DNA from: Gaiellasilicea sp963745775
GTDB lineage: Bacteria; Actinomycetota; Thermoleophilia; Gaiellales; Gaiellaceae
Direction: 5' to 3'
Assembly: GCA_963745775.1 (NCBI GenBank)
Contig: CAVUYY010000009.1
Span: 62,001 to 126,000 of the forward strand
Length of the DNA: 64,000 nt
Part shown: positions 34,422 through 42,320 of the stretch, in pieces
How positions within the stretch are numbered: position 1 is the stretch's first letter
Layout of the letters: each line of letters starts with the position of its first letter
Notes under the pieces: generated by a model
Seen by the model: the letters and a program-made list of their open reading frames with translations, nothing else
The model's database searches: none
What the model was told of the DNA's origin: nothing
Position numbers and translations under genes: made by a program

Positions 34422-35162
34422 ATGGCGCGAACGTCCAAGACAGAGGCCGTCGTGCTCCGGTCGTTCCGGCTCGGCGAGGCCGATCGAGTGCTCCACGTCT
34501 ACACGGCCGACCGCGGCCGCGTCGGCGCTGTCGCGAAGGGGATCAGGCGGACGAAGTCGCGGTTCGGTGCCCGCCTCGAGCCGCTCTCGCACGTCGAGCT
34601 CCTGCTCCACCACGGCTCCGGCGAGCTCAAGACCGTGACCGGGGTCTCGTTGATCGCCTCGCATCACGAGACTCGCGAGGATCCCTACCGGCTCGCCGTC
34701 GGCCACGTCGGGGCGGAGGCGATGCTTCGGCTCTACACCGAGCAGGAGGCGAACGAGCGTGCGTTCACGGCGCTGACGCGTTTCCTCGATCGGCTCGACG
34801 AGATCCCTACGCGGGCACCGGCCCGGCCCGCGCTCGACCCACTCGGGCTCTCGTTCCAGCTCAAGCTGCTCTGGCTCTCCGGCTACCTGCCGCACCTCGA
34901 CGCGTGCGTCGAATGCGGAGCGGTGGAAGACCTCGTCGGCTATCTGCCAAGTGCCGGCGGTGCCGTCTGCCGCGCCTGCGGGCAGGGCACTGTGGCGCTC
35001 TCGCCCGAGGGGTTGCGCGGAATCCGGACGCTGCTGACGACACCGCTCGCCGACGCGCATGACGGTGGGCTGACCGACCGGGGCGCCCGCGAAGCGCTCG
35101 CGGTCGTCACCGCCTCGTACGAGTACAGCGGCGGCTTCCGGTTGCGGACGCTCTCCGCGTGA
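34422..35162 (+). CDS. recO: DNA repair protein RecO
   Basis: Annealing/mediator protein of the RecFOR pathway. 246 residues: an N-terminal OB fold (TEAVVLRSFRLGEADRVLHV), then the helical domain with QLKLLWLSGYLPHLDACVEC. A four-Cys zinc site comprises DACVECG and AVCRACG. ATG 34422. The last ~55 bases overlap the LspA-like gene on the other strand; one of the two ends may be displaced by a sequence error. Confidence 0.93.
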   Translation: MARTSKTEAVVLRSFRLGEADRVLHVYTADRGRVGAVAKGIRRTKSRFGARLEPLSHVELLLHHGSGELKTVTGVSLIASHHETREDPYRLAVGHVGAEAMLRLYTEQEANERAFTALTRFLDRLDEIPTRAPARPALDPLGLSFQLKLLWLSGYLPHLDACVECGAVEDLVGYLPSAGGAVCRACGQGTVALSPEGLRGIRTLLTTPLADAHDGGLTDRGAREALAVVTASYEYSGGFRLRTLSA

Positions 35163-35619
35163 CGGCGCTAGACGGGCGAACGCGCTGCCACAGCATCCGA
35201 GCGAACTGGCGCGGCGGCAGGAGCTGGTTGCGATTGCGAATCGTGACCGAGCTGAGCTCGACCATGAGCAGCAGGACCCCCACGAGCGTGAAGATGTCGG
35301 CCAAGTTGAAGGCGATTACCGCCTGGCCGATGTCCATGACGACCGGATTCGGGATTCCCCGCTCCCAGACGATCGCCGCGACGCCGTTGCCGGCCGCGCC
35401 GGCGGCGAGGATTCCGGCCATCGCCGCGACGGACGCAGAGGGAACGCGGGTCAGGGCGAGACAGCCGAGCGCGACGGCCGCCGACATCGCGATCCAGGCG
35501 GCGCCACGCGGGTGATAGGCCCATTCCTGGGTCTCGCCCACGACCTTGTGCGCAAGGTCGAGGGCCGCGAGCGGCGCCGCGAGCGCGAGCAGCAGGAGCA
35601 TGCGACGGAGCATCGTCAC
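35107..35619 (-). CDS. Signal peptidase II-like membrane protein lacking one catalytic Asp
   Basis: A ~170-residue protein with four hydrophobic segments: LLLLALAAPLAALDLAHKVV, WIAMSAAVALGCLAL, AAMAGILAAGAAGNGVAAIV and FTLVGVLLLMVEL. The LspA second motif appears as VIAFNLADIFTLVG with its Asp. In the first motif the expected GN-x-x-D-R reads GNGVAAIVW, so that catalytic Asp is absent. It may be a non-proteolytic relative. Start ATG 35619 or 35613. The basic C-terminus overlapping recO could be a frameshift artefact. Confidence 0.65.
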   Translation of the reverse strand: MTMLRRMLLLLALAAPLAALDLAHKVVGETQEWAYHPRGAAWIAMSAAVALGCLALTRVPSASVAAMAGILAAGAAGNGVAAIVWERGIPNPVVMDIGQAVIAFNLADIFTLVGVLLLMVELSSVTIRNRNQLLPPRQFARMLWQRVRPSSAVTRRASATGSRRCTRTRR

Positions 35620-35672
35620 CGAAGGGTATTCGTCGCGGCGCCGTCCAGGGTTCGGTTGACGGAGCTTCGGTC

Positions 35673-36092
35673 GTGAGGGAGGAACTCGCCGGCGGCTACG
35701 AGCTGGACGACGACAGGTCTCGGATCGACCTCGACGAGGTGCACCGCTTCATCTCCGAGGAGTCGTACTGGGCGGCCGGACGCTCGCGGGAGACGATGCG
35801 CGGCCTGATCGAGCGCGCGAGCCGGGTCGTCGGTCTCTACCTCGACGGCGCGCAGATCGGTTTCGCTCGCACGGTCGACGTGCCCGATGCGGGGCTGACC
35901 TACCTCGCGGACGTCTACGTCCTCGCCGACCATCGCGGCCACGGCCTCGGCGTCGAGCTCGTCCGGTTCAGCATCGAGGAAGGCCCGTTCGCCGCGAACC
36001 GGTGGGTGCTGCACACCAAGGACGCGCAGGAGCTCTACGCCAAGTTCGGCTTCGTCGCAGGGGAGCGTCTGCTCGAGCGTCCGCGGCGCTAG
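35673..36092 (+). CDS. GNAT family N-acetyltransferase
   Basis: A 139-residue acetyltransferase. The acetyl-CoA loop is DVYVLADHRGHGLGVELVRF. FISEESYWAAGRSRETM at the start and LHTKDAQELYAKFGF at the end match the small YjgM-like GNAT group common in bacteria. The substrate is unknown. GTG 35673 gives the best length. It is convergent with glyS, the two stops overlapping in CTAG. Confidence 0.88.
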   Translation: MREELAGGYELDDDRSRIDLDEVHRFISEESYWAAGRSRETMRGLIERASRVVGLYLDGAQIGFARTVDVPDAGLTYLADVYVLADHRGHGLGVELVRFSIEEGPFAANRWVLHTKDAQELYAKFGFVAGERLLERPRR

Positions 36093-37459
36093 CCGGTCTT
36101 GGGCGAGACCCACGGCTGCGAGAGCCGGTCGAGCAGGAAGACCCGTGCGCCGCCGAGCGGGATCCGCTCCTGCTCGAGCGAGTCGCGGTCGCGGATCGTG
36201 ACCGTGTCGTCCTCGAGCGTCTGCTCGTCGATCGTGAGCGCGAACGGCGTCCCGATCTCGTCCTGGCGCCGGTAGCGCCGGCCGATCGCGCCGCTGTCGT
36301 CGTACTCGACGCTCGCGACCGCGCGCAGCTCCTCGAAGAGCGCGCGAGCTTTCGAGACCATGTCCTCGCTCTTGCCGACGAGCGGCAGCACCGCCGCCTT
36401 GACAGGCGCGAGCTGCGGGTGCAGCCGCAGCACCGTCCGCTCGCGCTCGGCGACGACCTCCTCGTCGTAGGCGTCGAGCAGGAACACGAGCATCGAGCGG
36501 TTGACGCCGAGCGCGGGTTCGATGACGTGCGGGGTGTAGCGCTCGCCTTCCTGGCCGACCCACTCGAGCTTCGTCCCCGATCCCTCGGTGTGCTTGGTCA
36601 GGTCGTAGTCGCCGCGGTTTGTGATCCCCTCGAGCTCCGACCAACCCATCGGGAAGAGGTACTCGATATCGCTCGTCGCGCTTGAGTAGTGGGAGCGCTC
36701 GTCGGCGCCGTGCTCGCGCAACCGGAGCATGCTCGACCGGACTCCGTAGCGGGCGTGCCACGCGAGCCGCTCGTCGAGCCAGTACCGATGCCACTCCTCG
36801 GCCTCGCCGGGCGGAACGAAGAACTCCATCTCCATCTGCTCGAACTCGAGCGTGCGGAAGATGAAGTTGCCGGGCGTGATCTCGTTCCGGAACGACTTGC
36901 CGACCTGCGCGATCCCGAACGGTGGCTTGCGCCGCGCGATCTGGAGCACGTTCTTGTAGTTGATGAAGATTCCCTGAGCGGTCTCGGGGCGGAGGTAGAC
37001 CTGGGTGCCGGTCTCCTCGACCGCGCCGACGCGCGTCTCGAACATCAGGTTGAACTGGCGCGCCTCGGTCAGGTCGCAGTCGGACGTCTCGCCGGGCCGC
37101 TTGCTCGGCCGCTTCCCGCAGCGCACCTCCTCGTGCTCGAGATCGGAGAGGTGGTCGGCGCGGAAGCGCTGTTTGCAGAAGCGGCAGTCGACGAGCGGAT
37201 CGGTGAAGCCGCCGACATGGCCCGAGACCTCCCAAACGCGTGGGTGGAGGATGATCGAGGAGTCGAGCGCGAGAATGTCGTCGCGTTCCTGCACCATCGC
37301 GGCAAGCCAGCGGGCCTTGACGTTGTCCTTGAGCAGGACGCCGTAGTGGCCGTAGTCGTAGGAGGAGCCGAGGCCGCCGTAGATCTCCGAGGAGGGAAAG
37401 ACGAACCCGCGCCGGCGCGCGAGCGAGACGATCTTCTCCATCGTGACGGTGTCGGGCAT
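36089..37459 (-). CDS. glyS: Glycyl-tRNA synthetase (alpha2 type)
   Basis: Charges tRNA-Gly. A 456-residue class II enzyme of the eukaryote/archaea-like single-chain type used by actinobacteria. It starts with KIVSLARRRGFVFPSSEIYG, has zinc-type cysteines VDCRFCKQRF, motif 2 in GKSFRNEITPGNFIFRTLEF, and motif 3 in VNRSMLVFLLDAY near the end of the core. The anticodon-binding domain (LAPVKAAVLPLVGK) completes it. ATG 37459; ATG 37441 is possible. Confidence 0.96.
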   Translation of the reverse strand: MPDTVTMEKIVSLARRRGFVFPSSEIYGGLGSSYDYGHYGVLLKDNVKARWLAAMVQERDDILALDSSIILHPRVWEVSGHVGGFTDPLVDCRFCKQRFRADHLSDLEHEEVRCGKRPSKRPGETSDCDLTEARQFNLMFETRVGAVEETGTQVYLRPETAQGIFINYKNVLQIARRKPPFGIAQVGKSFRNEITPGNFIFRTLEFEQMEMEFFVPPGEAEEWHRYWLDERLAWHARYGVRSSMLRLREHGADERSHYSSATSDIEYLFPMGWSELEGITNRGDYDLTKHTEGSGTKLEWVGQEGERYTPHVIEPALGVNRSMLVFLLDAYDEEVVAERERTVLRLHPQLAPVKAAVLPLVGKSEDMVSKARALFEELRAVASVEYDDSGAIGRRYRRQDEIGTPFALTIDEQTLEDDTVTIRDRDSLEQERIPLGGARVFLLDRLSQPWVSPKTG

Positions 37460-37524
37460 GGGAGCCAGAGGCTAGCGGTGTGAGCCTGCGCGCGATTCAG
37501 CACGGAGCGGCTAACGTCGCGCCG

Positions 37525-38266
37525 ATGCGCCTGTACTCCGAGCTCGCGGACTGGTTCCACCTCCTCACCGCGCCGGAGGACTACGCGGAGGAGGCCGCCG
37601 AGATCGTGCGGCTCGCCGAAGCAACCGTGGACGGCGAGGCGCGAACGCTGCTCGAGCTCGGCTCCGGCGGCGGCAACAACGCCAGTCATCTGAAAGCGCG
37701 CTTCGACTGCACGCTGACGGACGTCTCGGAAGAGATGCTCGCGCTCTCGCGCCGGCTGAACCCGGAGTGCAAGCACGTTGCCGGCGACATGCGGACTCTC
37801 CGCCTCGGGCGGACGTTCGACGTCGTCCTCGTCCACGATGCGGTTGCGTACATGACGACCGAGGACGATCTCAGGGCCGCGTTCGCGACAGCGTTCGCGC
37901 ACACGCGGCCGGGCGGCGTCGCTCTCTTCCAGCCCGACTGCACGCGCGAGACGCTCGTCGAGAGCACAGAGTGCGGCGGCCACGACGGCGACGGCCGCTC
38001 GCTGCGCTACCTCGAGTGGGTGCGCGACCCGGATCCTGGCCGATTCGACGTACGAGGTCGATTACGTCGTTGCGCTGCGCGAGGGCGACGCACCGCTCCG
38101 GCTCGTCCACGATCACCACGTCGAGGGCGTGTTCGCGCAGGCCGAGTGGCTCGGTTGGCTCGGCGCCTGCGGGTTCGAGGTGCGGGCGGAGCAGCTCGTC
38201 TTCGACGACGGCGCCGAGCGCGTGACCGCGTTTGTCGCAAGCCGCCCGGCCGAGCCGGCCCGATGA
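37525..38266 (+). CDS. Class I SAM-dependent methyltransferase (one frame break)
   Basis: About 246 residues. MRLYSELADWFHLLTAPEDY begins the family, motif I is TLLELGSGGGNNASHL, then CTLTDVSEEMLALSRRLNP and FDVVLVHDAVAYM. Near 38035 the frame shifts by one inserted base; the correct end is DSTYEVDYVVALREGDA, LRLVHDHHVEG and RVTAFVASRPAEPAR. Start ATG 37525 is preferred to GTG 37480 by family N-terminus. The true stop overlaps the next gene (ATGA). Substrate unknown. Confidence 0.87.
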
Positions 38267-39093
38267 ACCCCTCCGGCGAGACGGTCGAGCTCCACATCCT
38301 CTCGGACTCGACGGGAGAGACCGCCGCGCGGCTCGTCGCGGCACTCGAGGCGCAGTTCCCGGAGCAGCCGTTCGAGGAGGTGCGCCATCCGCAGATCCAG
38401 ACGATCGACGACCTCCAGCTCGCCGTCAGTCGGGCGAAGGGGCGGCCGGCCGTGATGGTCTACACGCTCGTCGACCGCGAGTTGCGCGAGTCGATGCGCG
38501 CGCTCTGCCGCAGTGCACGGCTCCACTACGCCGACCTGCTCGGCCATCCGATCGAGTCGATCGCGAAGGTCTCAGGGATGGCGGCGAAGATGACGCCCGG
38601 CGCGCGGCCGCCGCTCAATTCGGCGTACTTCAAGCGGATGGAGGCGATCGAGTTCGCGGTCAAGTTCGACGACGGCGTCGGCAGCGGCCTCCACGAGGCG
38701 GACATCGTGCTGGTCGGCGTCTCCCGCACCTCGAAGACGCCGCTCTCGATCTACCTCGGCTACCTCGGCCACAAGGCCGCGAACGTGCCGATCGTGAAGG
38801 GAATCAAGCCGCCGCCCGAGCTGCACGACGTCGAGCAGGCGAAGATCGTCGGCCTGACGATCGACGCCGAGAAGCTGGGCGAGATCCGGACGGCGCGGGT
38901 GAAGACGATGGGCGGCGGCAAGAACAAGGGCTACTCCGAGCTGCTCGAGATCTACGAGGAGCTCGAGGAGGCGGCGGCGCTCCATCGCCGGCTCGGCTGC
39001 CCGGTGATCGACGTCACCGGGCTCTCGATCGAGGAGACGGCGCATCGCGTGGTCAGGCTCGTCGACCGGCGCCGCGCCGGCGTCGCATCGTGA
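38263..39093 (+). CDS. ppsR: Pyruvate phosphate dikinase / PEP synthetase regulatory protein (DUF299)
   Basis: Bifunctional ADP-dependent kinase and Pi-dependent phosphorylase that inactivates and reactivates PPDK (or PEP synthetase) through a threonine next to the catalytic His. 276 residues. It starts VELHILSDSTGETAARLV, ends in SIEETAHRVVRLV, and carries the P-loop variant GVSRTSKTPLSIYLG. The target PPDK gene is about 8.4 kb downstream. ATG 38263 overlaps the methyltransferase stop, and its own stop overlaps a small membrane-protein gene. Confidence 0.93.
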   Translation: MNPSGETVELHILSDSTGETAARLVAALEAQFPEQPFEEVRHPQIQTIDDLQLAVSRAKGRPAVMVYTLVDRELRESMRALCRSARLHYADLLGHPIESIAKVSGMAAKMTPGARPPLNSAYFKRMEAIEFAVKFDDGVGSGLHEADIVLVGVSRTSKTPLSIYLGYLGHKAANVPIVKGIKPPPELHDVEQAKIVGLTIDAEKLGEIRTARVKTMGGGKNKGYSELLEIYEELEEAAALHRRLGCPVIDVTGLSIEETAHRVVRLVDRRRAGVAS

Positions 39094-39248
39094 GGAAGAA
39101 ACCGCCGATCCCGAAGTGGCGGTGGGCGCTCTGGCTGACGATCCTCGCGGCCGCCGACTTCGTCTTCTACGTCCTGCTGACGCCGATCTGGCTCGGCCTC
39201 CGCGGGCTCGCTTGGCTCGCGGAGTGGCGCTCGCGTAGGCGACGGTGA
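39090..39248 (+). CDS. 52-residue membrane protein
   Basis: GTG 39090 overlaps the PPDK-regulator stop by four bases. The 52-residue product starts RKKPPIPKWRWALWL, has a hydrophobic helix (TILAAADFVFYVLLTPIWL) and ends in an arginine run (EWRSRRRR). The tight overlap and the terminator hairpin right after its stop support translation. No recognised family; function unknown. Confidence 0.6.
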   Translation: MRKKPPIPKWRWALWLTILAAADFVFYVLLTPIWLGLRGLAWLAEWRSRRRR

Positions 39249-39275
39249 GGGCGGGCGCCGCCGCTGCGCCCGCCC
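39249..39275. terminator. Bidirectional terminator hairpin
   Basis: GGGCGGGCG and CGCCCGCCC form a perfect 9-bp stem with a 9-base loop. It begins right after the small-protein stop and ends 8 bases before the stop of the opposing methyltransferase, so it can serve both convergent units. Confidence 0.75.
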
Positions 39276-39282
39276 ACGCCTC

Positions 39283-40362
39283 TCACCGCCTTGCTTCGAA
39301 CACCAGGTTGAACGGCGTCTCGGCCACCCTGCGGAAGCGGGTGAAGTCGCTGGCCTCGACCACCTCGCGAATGCGTGCCTCGCCGGCCTGCGCCCCGAGC
39401 GCGAGCCCGACCTCCTGCGAGAGCGACGCCGGCGTGCACAGGAGCGTCGAGAACCCGTAGTACGCGCGGCCCACGGGGTTCAGGTTGTCCTCGACGCTGT
39501 CGCCCGCGGCCGGCTCGACGATCATCCACGTGCCGTCCTCTGCGAGGAGCTCCCGCACCTTGCGCGCGGCGCCGACCGGGTCGCCCATGTCGTGGAGGCA
39601 GTCGAACATCGTCACGAGGTCGTAGTCCCGCCCCGGATGCGTCGCGGCGCTGGCCGTCTCGAAGCTGACGCGGTCGCCCAGTCCGGCCGTCTGCGCCCGC
39701 TCGCGTGCGGTCTCGATCGAGCCCGCGTGGTAATCGGAGCCGACGAACGTCGACTGCGGGAACGCCTGCGCCATCAGGATCGTCGACGCGCCATGGCCGC
39801 ATCCGACATCGGCGACGCGAGCGCCGCGCTCGAGCTTCTCGACGACGCCGTCGAGCGCCGGCAGCCACGAGTCGATCAGGTTCGCGTTGTAGCCGGGCCG
39901 GAAGAACCGCTCGCAGCCCTCGTGGACGTCGTGCACGTGCTCGTGCCAGCCGAACCCGTCTCCATTCCGGGCCGCCTCCGTGATCCGCGGCGAGTCGAGC
40001 ACCGACCCGACGGCGATCTGGAAGAAGCCTGGCAGATAGGCGGGGCTCGACTCGTCCGTCAGGGCGACCGCCTGCTCCGGCGGCAGGGCGTACCGACCCG
40101 TCTCGGGGTCGTAGTCGACGTACCCGCCGGCGGCCTGCGCATTCAGCCACTCGCGGACGTATCGCTCGGCAGTGTCCGTTCGCGTAGCGAGCTCGGCCGG
40201 TGTGAGCCAGCCCGCGTCCGCGAGGGCGCGGTAGAGGCCCAGCTTGTCGCCCATCACCACGAGCGCCGCATTCAGGGCGGCGCCCACCTCGTCGACGGCA
40301 CGAAACACGAACTGCTCCAGCTTCTGTGGGTCGAGCGTCGTTTGCTCCATGACCGTGGCCAC
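39283..40362 (-). CDS. SAM-dependent methyltransferase with winged-helix N-domain (Rv2258c-like)
   Basis: 359 residues. The N-terminal ~110 residues form a winged-helix/dimerisation domain (ALVVMGDKLGLYRALADAG then LTPAELATRTDTAERYVREW), as in mycobacterial Rv2258c. The C-terminal Rossmann methyltransferase has RVADVGCGHGASTILMA, VGSDYHAGSI and VTMFDCLHDMGDP. GTG 40362 is chosen because AGGAGGT lies 7 bases upstream. It is divergent from a TetR gene with operator-like palindromes between them, so it is probably the TetR target. Substrate unknown. Confidence 0.9.
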   Translation of the reverse strand: MATVMEQTTLDPQKLEQFVFRAVDEVGAALNAALVVMGDKLGLYRALADAGWLTPAELATRTDTAERYVREWLNAQAAGGYVDYDPETGRYALPPEQAVALTDESSPAYLPGFFQIAVGSVLDSPRITEAARNGDGFGWHEHVHDVHEGCERFFRPGYNANLIDSWLPALDGVVEKLERGARVADVGCGHGASTILMAQAFPQSTFVGSDYHAGSIETARERAQTAGLGDRVSFETASAATHPGRDYDLVTMFDCLHDMGDPVGAARKVRELLAEDGTWMIVEPAAGDSVEDNLNPVGRAYYGFSTLLCTPASLSQEVGLALGAQAGEARIREVVEASDFTRFRRVAETPFNLVFEARR

Positions 40363-40376
40363 GTTGCACCTCCTAG

Positions 40377-40392
40377 TTAGTCGATTGACTAA
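40377..40392. promoter_or_regulatory. TetR operator O1
   Basis: TTAGTCGATTGACTAA is a perfect inverted repeat with a four-base centre, 15 bases upstream of the methyltransferase start codon on the minus strand. The same half-site recurs at O2, 53 bases away. Confidence 0.75.
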
Positions 40393-40429
40393 ACCAGTTG
40401 ACCAAACTCGCGTCCGTCTGTCAAGATGA

Positions 40430-40447
40430 CTTAGTCGAATGACTAAG
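40430..40447. promoter_or_regulatory. TetR operator O2 overlapping the tetR start codon
   Basis: CTTAGTCGAATGACTAAG is a perfect inverted repeat (7-bp arms, four-base centre) using the same half-site TTAGTC as O1. It spans the ATG at 40439, implying autorepression of the regulator. Confidence 0.75.
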
Positions 40448-41017
40448 ACAGCTCAGACGAAGGACGCACGTGCCGCGGCCGAGACGGCGCTCCTCGACGC
40501 CGCCGAGCGGTTGCTGGTCGAGGTCGGCCACGCCGGAATCACGACGAGGCGGCTCGCCGAGGAGGCCGGCGTCAACCACGGCCTGGTGCACTACTACTTC
40601 GGCTCGAACGAGAACCTGCTCGTCCGCGCGCTCGAGCGGTTCACGGATCGCCTGATCGCCCGCCAGCGTGACCTCTACGCCTCCGACGAGCCGTTCGTGG
40701 AGAAGTGGCGGACGGCGATGCGCTTCCTCGTCGCCGAGGACGTGACCTACGAGAAGGTCTGGCTGGAGCTGCAGGCGCTCGCCTGGAACGACGAGGGCCT
40801 GCGCGCGCGGCTCGCAGGGGTGAACGCCGAGTGGCGCGCCGTCCTCACCGAGGCGTTTGCCGAGCCGCATCGCGAGCTCGGCCTCCGGATCCCGCTCGAG
40901 GCACTCGTCTCGCTCGTGATCACCTTCAACCTCGGGATCATGGTCGAGCGTCTCGGCGGGATCGACACGGGCCACGCCGAGCTCCTCGACTGGATCGACG
41001 GATGGCTGTCGCGGTGA
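40439..41017 (+). CDS. TetR family transcriptional regulator
   Basis: 192 residues. The N-terminal helix-turn-helix (ALLDAAERLLVEVGHAGITT, RRLAEEAGVNHGLVHYYFGS) is classic TetR, including the YYF signature. The C-terminal ligand domain is unassigned. Its start codon lies within operator O2, and O1 faces the methyltransferase promoter, so it likely represses both itself and the divergent gene. The stop overlaps the next gene start by GTGA, placing the regulator at the head of a four-gene forward operon. Confidence 0.93.
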   Translation: MTKTAQTKDARAAAETALLDAAERLLVEVGHAGITTRRLAEEAGVNHGLVHYYFGSNENLLVRALERFTDRLIARQRDLYASDEPFVEKWRTAMRFLVAEDVTYEKVWLELQALAWNDEGLRARLAGVNAEWRAVLTEAFAEPHRELGLRIPLEALVSLVITFNLGIMVERLGGIDTGHAELLDWIDGWLSR

Positions 41018-41424
41018 GCCCGACTGCGGACGCCGAGCGCGCCGCGATCGTCGCGACGGCCGCTCGACTACTTCGAAGGCTGGTTCGACGGCGATGCCGG
41101 GCGGATGGAGCGCGCCCTCCATCCGGCGCTCGCGAAGCGATCCCCTCGACCGCTCGGGGCCGCCGGGGCGGAGCTGCACATGGCGACGAGGGATCAGATG
41201 GTCGCCTGGACGGCGGAGGGCGAAGGCACGGCCGAGGATCCCGGCCCAGGCCGGCGCATCGACGTCCGCGTCGTCGACGTCTACGGCGACATTGCCACCG
41301 CCGTCGTCGACTCAGACGTGTATCGCGAGTACCTTCAGCTCGTCCGAACGCGCGACGGTTGGAAGATCGTCAACGCATTGTGGACTCACGTCGCCACGAG
41401 CTCGGGGCTCGCACCGACCCATGA
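41014..41424 (+). CDS. Lumazine-binding-like / SnoaL-fold protein (frame broken)
   Basis: An NTF2-fold protein of about 130 residues resembling the Lumazine_bd_2 group. From GTG 41014 it reads SPTADAERAAIVATA, then after a one-base insertion near 41065 DYFEGWFDGDAGRMERALHP, VRVVDVYGDIATAVVDSDVY and TRDGWKIVNALWTH. The C-terminus is uncertain: the TGA at 41422, overlapping the next ATG, would need a second frame change after 41395. It lies between tetR and the hydrolase genes. No function can be assigned. Confidence 0.65.
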   Translation: MSPTADAERAAIVATAARLLRRLVRRRCRADGARPPSGAREAIPSTARGRRGGAAHGDEGSDGRLDGGGRRHGRGSRPRPAHRRPRRRRLRRHCHRRRRLRRVSRVPSARPNARRLEDRQRIVDSRRHELGARTDP

Positions 41425-42320
41425 CCGTCAGGCTGACCGAACCCGCGCGCGAGCAGAGCCGAGCCCGCTACCCGGACGAGGAGGGGTACGTCGAGCGCGA
41501 CGGCGTTCGCGTCTTCTACGAGGTGTACGGGAACGGGCCGCGGACAGTCCTCCTGCTGCCGACGTGGTCGATCATCCACTCGCGTCAGTGGAAGGGGCAG
41601 ATCCCGTACCTCGCGCGCCACTTCCGTGTGGTCACGTTCGACGGACGCGGCAACGGCCGCTCCGACCGGCCGTCGGAGCCGGCGGCGTACGACGAGCGCG
41701 AGTTCGCGGCCGACGCGTTGGCCGTCCTGGACGCGACCGCGACCGAGCGCGCTGCGATCGTGGGCTACTCGCTCGGGGCGCAACGCGGGCTGATCCTCGC
41801 TACCGATCATCCCGAGCGCGTCGAGGGCGCGGTCTTCGTCGGGTCGTCGTACCCGGGCGGAGGCAAGCCGCTCGACGAGCGCGCCCGCTTCACGTGGGAG
41901 GACGAGCTCGACACGGACGAGGGCTGGGCGAAGTACAACAAGCACTTCTGGCTGCGCGACTACCGCGGCTTCGTCGAGTTCTTCTTCTCGCGCCTGTTCC
42001 GCGAGCCCCATTCGACGAAGCAGATCGAGGACTGCGTCGGGTGGGCGCTCGAGACGACTCCGGAAATGCTTGTGGCCGCCCAGTACGCGCAGTTGCTCGC
42101 GCCTGAGGAGGCTCGGGAGCTCGCGGAGCGACTACGTTGCCCGCTGCTCGTCGTGCACGGGAGGTCGGATCAGATCGCGCACTACACCCGCGGTGAGGCG
42201 CTCGCCGAGCACGGCGGCGGCGACTTCGTCCTCGTCGACGGCGGCGGACATGCTCCGCACGCACGCGACCCGGTCGCCTTCAACCGTCTCGTCCATTCGT
42301 TTCTGGAGCGGCTGCCGTGA
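41421..42320 (+). CDS. Alpha/beta hydrolase
   Basis: 299 residues. It begins with the signature EGYVERDGVRVFYEVYGNGP. TVLLLPTWSIIHSRQWKGQI forms the oxyanion region, FDGRGNGRSDRP a conserved turn, GYSLGAQRG the Ser nucleophile elbow, the acid Asp is likely in VVHGRSDQIA, and the His is in DGGGHAPHARDP. The triad appears complete. It overlaps the next gene, whose first domain is a close paralogue (the first ~85 residues nearly match), pointing to tandem duplication. Substrate unknown. Confidence 0.88.
   Translation: MTVRLTEPAREQSRARYPDEEGYVERDGVRVFYEVYGNGPRTVLLLPTWSIIHSRQWKGQIPYLARHFRVVTFDGRGNGRSDRPSEPAAYDEREFAADALAVLDATATERAAIVGYSLGAQRGLILATDHPERVEGAVFVGSSYPGGGKPLDERARFTWEDELDTDEGWAKYNKHFWLRDYRGFVEFFFSRLFREPHSTKQIEDCVGWALETTPEMLVAAQYAQLLAPEEARELAERLRCPLLVVHGRSDQIAHYTRGEALAEHGGGDFVLVDGGGHAPHARDPVAFNRLVHSFLERLP

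Noticed and set aside
37480..39093. A methyltransferase-PPDK regulator fusion protein of 537 residues
   Set aside because: The join is made by a frame change near 38035. The methyltransferase C-terminus is found in another frame and ends at 38266, and the regulator has its own ATG at 38263.
41014..42106. A 330-residue protein reading through the lumazine-like gene into the hydrolase in another frame
   Set aside because: The part after 41421 is an out-of-frame reading of the hydrolase; the real gene most likely ends at the ATGA overlap.
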